Origin: Chloroflexota bacterium
Lineage (GTDB): Bacteria > Chloroflexota > Dehalococcoidia > Lucifugimonadales > JADFKI01
Direction: 5' to 3'
Length of the DNA: 6,995 bases
Assembly: GCA_009838595.1 (NCBI GenBank)
Contig: VXRI01000367.1
Location: 1-6,995 of the forward strand
Every line of letters starts with the position of its first letter. Position 1 is the stretch's first letter. Below the pieces are notes generated by a model. It searched no databases and had not been told where the DNA came from. It saw only the letters and a program-made list of their open reading frames with translations. The position numbers and the translations under genes were made by a program. Positions 1 through 5,857 of this stretch are shown piece by piece.

Positions 1-255
1 CTCTTATGCTATACCATCCAAAAGGAAACGCTATCAATGATAGACCCAATCGGGTAGAATTGCGCTGGTTCTGTCCGTCTTCTCTTCGGAAGGAAGACAT
101 AGGTCCGCTGCACCCAAATAAGGGAATTGGAAGTATTCACTAAGCTGGTGACCGGCGAAGTTGTCCAGCCCGACAATTCCAACCGTTGGTAGAAGAAAGC
201 AAGGACAACCGTGTTCGACACAGGGAGCAAAAGCAGCAAGATTCACAGCCTGCCG

Positions 256-271
256 TGGGTGGCGACACCCA
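256..271 (+). other. Small perfect hairpin with GNRA-type loop
   Basis: TGGGTG (256-261) and CACCCA (266-271) form a perfect 6-bp stem around the loop GCGA, which fits the stable GNRA tetraloop class. A G-T wobble at 255/272 could extend it. It lies about 160 bases before the protease start and has no U-tract, so it is not a terminator. A role in the leader transcript is possible, but chance occurrence is also plausible for a structure this short. Confidence 0.25.
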
Positions 272-417
272 TTACCATGCCCCCTAATATAAGTGTTGCA
301 CAAATCAGTAGCCTTCCCCTCCTTCCTATCCATCCACCACATCAATTGCCTCTTCACGTGGAAGTGCCGGCAGCCCGGACTCCATTCCATTTCGCTCATC
401 CGAAAATTATCCGTTAT

Positions 418-423
418 GGGAGA
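418..423 (+). promoter_or_regulatory. Ribosome binding site of the S8 protease
   Basis: GGGAGA sits eight bases before the ATG at 432 and resembles the anti-16S Shine-Dalgarno core. Together with the signal peptide that begins directly at this ATG, it fixes the start codon. No other in-frame start upstream would preserve a short basic N-terminus. Confidence 0.6.
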
Positions 424-431
424 TTTCTACC

Positions 432-3074
432 ATGAACAAATACATCCGAGGGCAAGTCAAGCAATTAGCGGCGATCAGCCTGACAATCGCGGCTGTCGGG
501 CTTCTTTGGCTTGCGCTCTCCGCCGGTGGTAACGCGCCTAGGGTACTCGCGCAGACCGGCGACACTCCTACACCCCAAGCTGCCACGGAGCCGGCAGATG
601 GGCAAGGCATGGAGAACATCACTCTCAATGAGGGTAATATCAACCCGCCCAAGTACTCCAATATGGACTCCAACCTCAACTACATCATCGAGCAGGTGCA
701 GACAGGCCAGTTCAGTGCGCAAGTCGCGGCCGCAAGCGCGCCCATCCATGACGCTCAATCCGTCGCCGTTACCCTCTACATCACTGAAGGCTACGCCCAA
801 GACGTATGGGATTGGCTTGAAGAGAACGGCGCATCCCCGCGCAACATCGGCGCAGACTATATCGAGGCGTACATTCCTGTGTCACTGCTGCCTGATGCGT
901 CCAGGCAGGAAGGCGTGATAAGCGTCCACACCATCGTTCCGCCCCAGCCCGCGCAAGGTACCGTCGTCAGCGAGGGCGTGGCAGCACATGGAGTCCCCGC
1001 ATGGCACGCCAGCGGCATCAAAGGCAGCGGCGTCAAGATCGGCGTCATCGACGTAGGTTTCAAAGGCTTCGCAGAACTTATGGGAACGGAATTGCCCTCG
1101 ACCGTGGAAGCAAGATGCTACACTGATGTCGGCGTATTCACTTCAAATCTCACGGACTGCATACCTACGGAAAGTACTGAATCTTCAAAGCTGCATGGCA
1201 CGGCGGTAACCGAAGCCGTATTCGACATCGCCCCCGAAGCCGACTACTACATAGCGAATGTTTGGTCTCTTGGAGACTTGCTCAAAACCGTAGAGTGGAT
1301 GGAGTCCGAGGGCGTCGCTGTCATCAACATGTCGCTTGGCTTTTCATTCCATGGACCGGGCGACGGCACAACGCCATACAGCAATAGCTCCCTGAGAATC
1401 GTTGACGCCGCCGTAAGTGGCGGCATTATCTGGGTCAACGCTGCAGGAAACCAAGCTAGGGCAAATTGGTTCGGCCGCTACTCAGACTCCAACACCAACA
1501 ATGTTCACGAATTCAGCGCAACGCCGAGGGACGAATGCAACGGCATGCGCATCGAACTGGACCCTCTTGAAAGCTTCACCGCGCAGCTCCGATGGGAAGA
1601 CTCATGGGGCGGCGCAGACACCGATCTGGAACTCTTTCTCATTTCCTTCTTGTCAGGCAACACAGCCATACTGCCCGATGACGCCGTCGCAGAGAGCGTT
1701 ACAAAGCAGACAGGGAGAGCGAACGACGTCCCATTCGAACGGATTAGAATCAATTACGGCGACATCCCGAACGGCGTGTACTGTCTTGCCGTTGCCAAAT
1801 ACGCAGGCGCGAATCCGCAGTGGGTTCAGGTTCTGGTCTGGGGCGCGTCAAGCGCTCTGCAGCACCACACATCCGACCATAGCATCGCCAATCCCGCCGA
1901 AAGCTCGAACCCCGGTCTGCTCGCAGTAGGCGCTGCCGGGCGGAACGGCAGTGTCAGCAACTCATTCGACACCACCATAATAGAACCGTTCAGCAGTCAA
2001 GGTCCAACGCTCGACAATAGAACCAAGCCTGACATCGTGGGCGCGGACGCAGGGCAATCTGTAACATATCGCTCGGTGCGCAATACCAACGGCTACTTCT
2101 TCGGAACGAGTCAGGCATCCCCGCATGTCGCCGGCTTGGCAGCCCTTGTAAAGCAGCGCTTCCCGCAGCATAGTCCGCAGCAGATCGCGCAATACCTGAA
2201 GCGAAACGCTGAGCCACGCGGCGCAGCAGGCGCAGACAATATATGGGGACACGGTTTCGCCTACCTGCCCAACGATGTTGAACCGCCAGATAGCCCAACA
2301 CCCACGCCCACAGAGACGCCGACGCCCGCGCCGACCACCACGCCTATCCCGCCACCAGTTCTGTCAGAGGCGCTGAACAGAATAAGCGCGCTTGAAAGCC
2401 TTATGGCAACGCTGCAAGGGATAATAGCCTCGTTACAAAACACGATAGCGGCGTTAGACGGCAGAGTAACCGCGCTGGAAACGAACGCAGCAGTGCCGAC
2501 GCCCACACCGACGAAGACGCCATTGCCGCCGGACGTAACTCCTGATCCTACAGCCACTGTAGAGCCGACGGCGACGCCTACTCCGGATCCTTGCCACATT
2601 GATATGCCGGCATCCTCCGGGCTGCCTGTCCTCTTGTCAGGTTCATGGACACAGGAGTGTGTCTATTCACTGAGCCGTGAAGGAATAGAGGCAATCACGG
2701 GGATTCGGTTAGCGGCAGGCACCCGATATTACCGATACACGCGCTTCGAGATGACTGCCGCAGGAAATGGAGCCTGGACAGCCACACTGGAATCGAGCAA
2801 AGACACAGCGCTGTTCCTTTGGGATTGGGATGAAGAAATCGAGGAGCGCGTCTTTGTCGCCGGGAGTGACGACATCGTGAGGGGCAATACCAACTCCAAA
2901 ATCAGCTGGACGCCAACGGAAGGCAAAATATATTACCTCGATATGACGACATACGAACCGCAGACACTGGGTGACTTCACACTGACAGTTGGCAGCGGCA
3001 CACCGGATACAGGGGGTATGGAAGTGCGGGGAATACAGGGCCACGCGAAGCCTTCAAGACTGGGCAGCCAGTAG
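432..3074 (+). CDS. Secreted subtilisin-like serine protease (S8), multidomain
   Basis: This is an 880-residue exported serine endopeptidase of the subtilase family. Residues 1-40 form a Sec signal peptide with a basic start (K3, R6, K10), a hydrophobic core at about 12-31 and likely cleavage at VLA|QTG. Residues 60-175 look like an I9-type propeptide or foldase. The catalytic domain (about 178-615) keeps Asp207 (GVIDVG), His255 (LHGTAV), oxyanion Asn340 (NAAGN) and Ser560 (GTSQASPHVAG). Asn and Ser are 220 residues apart, against about 66 in subtilisin BPN', because a beta-sandwich of PPC-like texture (about 345-480) is inserted. A Pro/Thr linker (618-642), a coiled coil (643-685), a second Pro/Thr linker (688-720) and a terminal PPC-like beta-sandwich (721-855) follow. 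Six cysteines fall in three close or same-domain pairs. There is no C-terminal membrane anchor or sorting motif, so the enzyme is probably released or held by its accessory domains. The gene ends in TAG and appears monocistronic. The substrate is unknown; a degradative role in nutrient scavenging is inferred. Confidence 0.95.
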   Translation: MNKYIRGQVKQLAAISLTIAAVGLLWLALSAGGNAPRVLAQTGDTPTPQAATEPADGQGMENITLNEGNINPPKYSNMDSNLNYIIEQVQTGQFSAQVAAASAPIHDAQSVAVTLYITEGYAQDVWDWLEENGASPRNIGADYIEAYIPVSLLPDASRQEGVISVHTIVPPQPAQGTVVSEGVAAHGVPAWHASGIKGSGVKIGVIDVGFKGFAELMGTELPSTVEARCYTDVGVFTSNLTDCIPTESTESSKLHGTAVTEAVFDIAPEADYYIANVWSLGDLLKTVEWMESEGVAVINMSLGFSFHGPGDGTTPYSNSSLRIVDAAVSGGIIWVNAAGNQARANWFGRYSDSNTNNVHEFSATPRDECNGMRIELDPLESFTAQLRWEDSWGGADTDLELFLISFLSGNTAILPDDAVAESVTKQTGRANDVPFERIRINYGDIPNGVYCLAVAKYAGANPQWVQVLVWGASSALQHHTSDHSIANPAESSNPGLLAVGAAGRNGSVSNSFDTTIIEPFSSQGPTLDNRTKPDIVGADAGQSVTYRSVRNTNGYFFGTSQASPHVAGLAALVKQRFPQHSPQQIAQYLKRNAEPRGAAGADNIWGHGFAYLPNDVEPPDSPTPTPTETPTPAPTTTPIPPPVLSEALNRISALESLMATLQGIIASLQNTIAALDGRVTALETNAAVPTPTPTKTPLPPDVTPDPTATVEPTATPTPDPCHIDMPASSGLPVLLSGSWTQECVYSLSREGIEAITGIRLAAGTRYYRYTRFEMTAAGNGAWTATLESSKDTALFLWDWDEEIEERVFVAGSDDIVRGNTNSKISWTPTEGKIYYLDMTTYEPQTLGDFTLTVGSGTPDTGGMEVRGIQGHAKPSRLGSQ
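1464..1871 (+). other. Beta-sandwich domain inserted in the protease core
   Basis: Residues 345-480 of the protease interrupt the catalytic fold between the oxyanion Asn340 and Ser560. The segment has alternating hydrophobic strands, an LRWEDSWGGADTDLELFL stretch and a GVYCLAVAKY strand, matching the pattern of bacterial pre-peptidase C-terminal (PPC) domains (an aromatic or Asp-rich strand then a DLxLFL strand). Cys369 and Cys451 could form a disulfide across it. Being inserted rather than terminal, it probably lies near the active-site rim and could influence substrate access. The fold assignment is by pattern only. Confidence 0.6.
2283..2591 (+). other. Pro/Thr linkers flanking an Ile/Leu coiled coil
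   Basis: Residues 618-642 and 688-720 are low-complexity Pro/Thr linkers, encoded by repeated ACGCC and CCGACG units. Between them, residues 651-682 carry a clean heptad pattern. The a positions are I651, M658, I665, I672 and V679; the d positions are L654, L661, L668, L675 and L682. Ile/Val at a with Leu at d is the pattern classically associated with parallel dimers, so this segment likely makes the protease a dimer on extended stalks. Confidence 0.75.
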
Positions 3075-3115
3075 CGATTGCGCGGTCATCGTATCGGCTG
3101 TTTAGCGACAATTAA

Positions 3116-3150
3116 GACGGCTGGTCCCGCTGCTTTACTCGAAAGCCGTC
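3116..3150 (+). other. Hairpin downstream of the protease gene
   Basis: GACGGCT (3116-3122) and AGCCGTC (3144-3150) are perfect inverted repeats of 7 bp with a 21-base loop, 41 bases after the protease stop. The stem abuts the longer hairpin at 3152-3189. No U-tract follows. It may act with the next hairpin in 3'-end formation or protection of the protease transcript. Confidence 0.3.
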
Positions 3151-3151
3151 A

Positions 3152-3189
3152 AGGACGGGTGTGGTGACACGGCGCGCCACACCTGTCCT
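3152..3189 (+). terminator. Long hairpin, possible terminator between convergent genes
   Basis: The arms 3152-3164 (AGGACGGGTGTGG) and 3177-3189 (CCACACCTGTCCT) form a 13-bp stem with one G-U pair and a 12-base loop. It lies about 80 bases past the protease stop, where a terminator is expected, and is the strongest stem I found in the gap. The tail on the plus strand is only TCATTT, so it is a weak intrinsic terminator at best. On the minus strand it is also poor in U residues. The loop overlaps the 8-base palindrome GGCGCGCC (3171-3178), which allows a competing fold. Confidence 0.45.
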
Positions 3190-3249
3190 CATTTAGCCGA
3201 CACAGAGCATTTCTCGAGGTCATCTCCGACGTGCCCGCTGAGACTTTTG

Positions 3250-3351
3250 GTTGTCACTCTGAACGAAGAGACGGGACTAAAATCGCTGTGTGGAAACAAG
3301 CCTGTCCGTAGTCAACGCGTTTAGATTTCTCGTTTCGCTCGAAATAACATG
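3250..3351. repeat. Degenerate inverted repeat pair, intergenic palindrome type
   Basis: On the plus strand 3253-3282 reads GTCACTCTGAACGAAG and later ACTAAAA. The reverse complement of 3320-3348 reads GTTATTTCGAGCGAAACGAG and later AATCTAAA. The two share a GTxA / GAxCGAA / GA / CTAAA skeleton in opposite orientation, about 35 bases apart. The second copy closely resembles the TTTCGAGCGAAGCGAGAAATC type of intergenic repeat that I recall from many GC-rich bacterial genomes. Both look mutated. I infer a decayed REP- or MITE-like element; copies elsewhere in the genome would be needed to confirm it. Confidence 0.4.
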
Positions 3352-3366
3352 AACAATCGAAAGACC

Positions 3367-3690
3367 CTAGGCGCGCCCGTAACCGCGGCAAGTTCGATGC
3401 TGTCCATAAACGGCATCTGCGTCAGTGTTCCAAGCGTATCGTCGGCGCTTTATGATGTGTACGCGGTACGACCTAGGCATCAGGTAGCGGGCCGGGATGT
3501 AAGGAGACAGCGCCATGAGCATGATTTTGGTCAACTTGCAGTTGGCGCACTTGTATCCAAACACGGTAACGCGCTTGACGTGAAGGTCCTTTACCGACTT
3601 ATCGACGAGTGTGCTTGTGAAAGGCTACTCCGTAGCAATGCAGACAGTTCGACGGGCGAGTGTCAGGTACTCCTTGACTTCCAGAGGCTA
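3367..3690 (-). pseudogene. Possible decayed small gene with a CxxC motif
   Basis: One minus-strand frame here reads like protein but is cut by TAG at 3690-3688 and again at 3627-3625, before ending in TAG at 3369-3367. Between the first two stops it encodes 20 residues including LEVKEYLTLARRTVCIATE. After the second it encodes 85 residues including VKDLHVKRVTVFGYKCANCK, where CANC could be half of a zinc ribbon. Third codon positions are visibly richer in G/C than second positions, as in real genes of this window. The only internal start of note is GTG at 3564, without a clear ribosome binding site, leaving a 65-residue product. I do not recognise the family. It lies directly downstream of the helicase-nuclease gene on the same strand. 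It may be a remnant, or a short real gene starting at 3564. Confidence 0.3.
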
Positions 3691-3718
3691 AATGTATTCT
3701 TGGCAGCGGCGGGAACTC

Positions 3719-5854
3719 CTAGATACGGTGTGTATTCTTCACTAACACTTTATCATCAGAGTCCCCGCTATTTCGCTGCCATATCTTTTGGGGGACGGTT
3801 ACCAGTTTGGGCAGCTGCGCTATCAGTTCGTCTAGGTTTTTGATGGATTTAGCTTCGTCTATTCTGACGAAAAGAATCTGGACATCCTTTACGCTCTGCC
3901 CGCTTGCCTTTTGGACTGCCGCTGCGTATGCGGCTCCCTGCCACTGATATCTTTTCATCTTGGCATTCAACACAGCATCGTCAGCGATGTAGTCTGACTT
4001 GTAGTCCACTATCACAAACTCGCCATCCGCGCTCTGATAAAGTAGATCAATGATACCTTCGATCACTACTGGACCGGCGGGAGAATCGATTTCCGCCGCG
4101 ACAGGGATTTCCGCCCACATTCGAGGCGATACCAATGCTGTCTGCAGGGCAGGGTTACGCAACGCTCGCCGAGCCAAGCGCGCAATCTCATCACTGCTGT
4201 GCACGCCGTGCGATTCGGCATGTTCCTCAGTCGAGCGAATAATCTCTCCATCCAATTCGTCAACAAGATTATCAATCGACACGCCTTCGGGCAATGGGGT
4301 CCGAGTCAAGACTATATTTACAATATCCTGAAGTACCGCGTGCAGCGCTCTGCCGAACGCCGTGCCACCACGCCCTCTTATGCTGGGCAGATCGCTGCTA
4401 GGTTCAGTGTCTTTGTCTTCAATCTCGGCGGGCGGCGTGGTATCGTCGGTTACGGCAATTTCCGCTATCAAAGACGGTGTAACCGCGCGGGGCTGCATCC
4501 TCTGTTGATTAGCGTTTTTGCGGTCTGCTTCCCACTGATCAGCATCATAATCGGTAAGTTCGACGACCTCCATAGAAGGCATGGGCAGCATCGCAATGCC
4601 TACGGGATCTTCCGGTTCTTCAGTGCAGTAATCCTGAAGGGCAGAACGGAACTCATCAATCTTGCCAGTGACGCTGCTGATTTCTCTATTGGTGTGATAC
4701 ATGCTGACCAGCAGATGATCTCGCGCGCGAGTAGCGGCGACATACGCTAGTCGCGCGGATTCGGCGTCCTTGTGTTCCTTTTCGGAATCGCTTATATCTG
4801 AATAACCCGGGGTCTCAATGCCCTTGCGAAATCTGACCTCCGCCCCGCCACTCTCATTGTCAAACAGAACGACAGGCGAATCATTTCTAGTATTATGGTT
4901 AAGCCCGAGCAGAATAACGATGGGAAATTCCAATCCCTTAGAGGCGTGCATGGTCATTATTCGCACGGCGTCGTCGTCAGGCTCGGGGACTATCACATCA
5001 GGAATTCTTGCTCTCTCATTCTGCTGCAATTTCACCCATTCCAAGAACTTGTTCAGAGTTAGCGGGGGGCTATGCGGGTTCACGGCATGACTGTATTCCA
5101 TAGTCCGCGCCTGCTCCAATAGGAAATGACGCCGGCGCCAAGACTCGCGAGGACGCCTCTCCGCCAAGTCTAGTTCGTCCAAGCGCCTATCCCGAACGAA
5201 GGCCGCCATGAGTTTGGACACGGCATCAGTCAGCCTTCGTTCATGGTAACTATGCAAGCAATGGAAAGCCTCTCTGACTGACGAATCATCGCACTTGCTG
5301 TCGGGAATCTGCCTTGTGTAGTTCCATCCGCCGCCGGACTCTTGCCAGTCCAGCAGTTCAACATCGGAGCAAGCAAAGGCGGGGGAGCGCAGACTTGCCA
5401 CAACTGCCACCTCGTCATGCGGGTCGTCTATGGCTCTCAGGCAGTTGACCATATCCCGTACTTCCTGAGTGTCGAATAGCAGGGAACCGCCCTCTAGCCG
5501 GTAGGGTATGTGCGAATCTTCCAGCGTTTGCGTTAGAATTTCGATGCCGGTTCGAGATCGTACCAATATGCAGATGTCGCCGAGCTTCGCCTTGCGAACG
5601 CGCTTGGGCTTCTTGTCGTACACATCCAGACAGGATTCCCCGCCGGCGGCATATCTGACTATCAGCCCGGCGACATGGCGCGCCTGCAATCGTCGAACGT
5701 CATCGGCATTCAGCTCTTTTTGCTCGCCCAACAGCCAAACAGCAGCGCCGATTTCTTCCTGCTGAATATCGTCGTAGCGCTCTAGGTCGATGTATTCAGC
5801 CTGTATGCCGGCACTCTCATTCATCAGGCCATTGGCGCCAAACACCGCATTCAC
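3719..5854 (-). CDS. AddA/RecB-type helicase-nuclease, C-terminal part
   Basis: This is the downstream 711 codons of an ATP-dependent helicase-nuclease that processes double-strand DNA ends for recombinational repair. Visible features, numbered from the GTG after the TGA: the 2A/2B region with GDICILVRSR (92-101) and SPAFACSD (157-164); helicase motif V, TMHASKGLEF (301-310); motif VI, VAATRARDHL (372-381). An acidic low-complexity linker follows (about 465-490). A C-terminal PD-(D/E)XK nuclease has GRALH (His505), EGIIDLL (Asp603), VDYKSD (Asp617, Lys619) and a QWQGAAYA helix (Gln637, Tyr643), so the nuclease residues look intact. No four-cysteine Fe-S cluster is present, which fits AddA or RecB rather than AddB. 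The reading frame is continuous with 5855-6995 apart from the TGA. The GTG directly after that TGA has no ribosome binding site, so I regard this as part of one gene. It ends in TAG. AddA and RecB cannot be told apart here, so no symbol is given. Confidence 0.9.
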   Translation of the reverse strand: MNAVFGANGLMNESAGIQAEYIDLERYDDIQQEEIGAAVWLLGEQKELNADDVRRLQARHVAGLIVRYAAGGESCLDVYDKKPKRVRKAKLGDICILVRSRTGIEILTQTLEDSHIPYRLEGGSLLFDTQEVRDMVNCLRAIDDPHDEVAVVASLRSPAFACSDVELLDWQESGGGWNYTRQIPDSKCDDSSVREAFHCLHSYHERRLTDAVSKLMAAFVRDRRLDELDLAERRPRESWRRRHFLLEQARTMEYSHAVNPHSPPLTLNKFLEWVKLQQNERARIPDVIVPEPDDDAVRIMTMHASKGLEFPIVILLGLNHNTRNDSPVVLFDNESGGAEVRFRKGIETPGYSDISDSEKEHKDAESARLAYVAATRARDHLLVSMYHTNREISSVTGKIDEFRSALQDYCTEEPEDPVGIAMLPMPSMEVVELTDYDADQWEADRKNANQQRMQPRAVTPSLIAEIAVTDDTTPPAEIEDKDTEPSSDLPSIRGRGGTAFGRALHAVLQDIVNIVLTRTPLPEGVSIDNLVDELDGEIIRSTEEHAESHGVHSSDEIARLARRALRNPALQTALVSPRMWAEIPVAAEIDSPAGPVVIEGIIDLLYQSADGEFVIVDYKSDYIADDAVLNAKMKRYQWQGAAYAAAVQKASGQSVKDVQILFVRIDEAKSIKNLDELIAQLPKLVTVPQKIWQRNSGDSDDKVLVKNTHRI

Positions 5855-5857
5855 TCA
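5855..5857 (-). other. In-frame TGA interrupting the helicase gene
   Basis: The minus strand reads KAVID, then TGA (5857-5855), then VNAVFG with no frame change. In UvrD/AddA proteins the residues after motif IV typically read ILDF/W-VNAVF, so the TGA occupies an aromatic position. One G-to-A change from TGG (Trp) explains it. The local sequence is a run of TGAT, TGAT, TGAG, TGAA units. All 35 other Trp codons I can read in the two genes are TGG. Confidence 0.85.

Larger units (their letters stand above)
1..431. other. Leader region without a recognisable gene
   Basis: This stretch precedes the protease gene. Open frames exist on both strands, including a minus-strand frame of 121 codons (399 to 34) and a plus-strand frame of 74 codons (211 to 435). 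None gives a protein I recognise, none has a convincing ribosome binding site, and the codon choice (frequent AGG, TTG, TAT) is unlike that of the two real genes. What can be seen is a small hairpin at 256-271, weak promoter-like hexamers around 262-293, and the ribosome binding site at 418-423. It is most likely untranslated leader, promoter and decayed sequence. An unrecognised orphan gene on the minus strand cannot be excluded. Confidence 0.5.

Noticed and set aside
262..293. Promoter for the protease: GCGACA (262-267) with TAATAT (285-290) or TATAAG (288-293)
   Set aside because: GCGACA and TAATAT each match the consensus at only four of six bases with 17-base spacing. The better TATAAG has a wrong spacing of 20. 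This is too weak to list as a feature.
34..399. 121-codon minus-strand frame (start 399)
   Set aside because: No recognisable domain, no ribosome binding site, many rare AGG/TTG codons and a haphazard Cys/His/Trp pattern. An orphan gene is possible but not supportable.
211..435. 74-codon plus-strand frame whose TGA overlaps the protease ATG as ATGA, suggesting translational coupling
   Set aside because: The product is a proline-rich, unrecognisable sequence with a GTG start and no ribosome binding site. The protease has its own GGGAGA at good spacing, so the overlap is probably chance.
3072..3721. TAG as a sense codon, since both genes end in TAG and TAGs interrupt the decayed frame
   Set aside because: Both proteins are complete in their final domains at the TAG. 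Reading on adds about 30 to 40 unrecognisable residues before another stop.
3349..3843. 164-codon plus-strand frame across the gap
   Set aside because: It overlaps the last 125 bases of the helicase-nuclease gene in antisense, shows no recognisable domain and begins inside the inverted-repeat element.
3171..5684. Three copies of the 8-base palindrome GGCGCGCC (3171, 3370, 5677)
   Set aside because: In GC-rich sequence a few copies are not surprising. They share no flanking context and one lies in coding sequence.
5855..5857. Genome-wide recoding of TGA as Trp
   Set aside because: All 35 other Trp codons in the two genes are TGG and no other TGA interrupts a conserved frame here, so a single event is far more likely.
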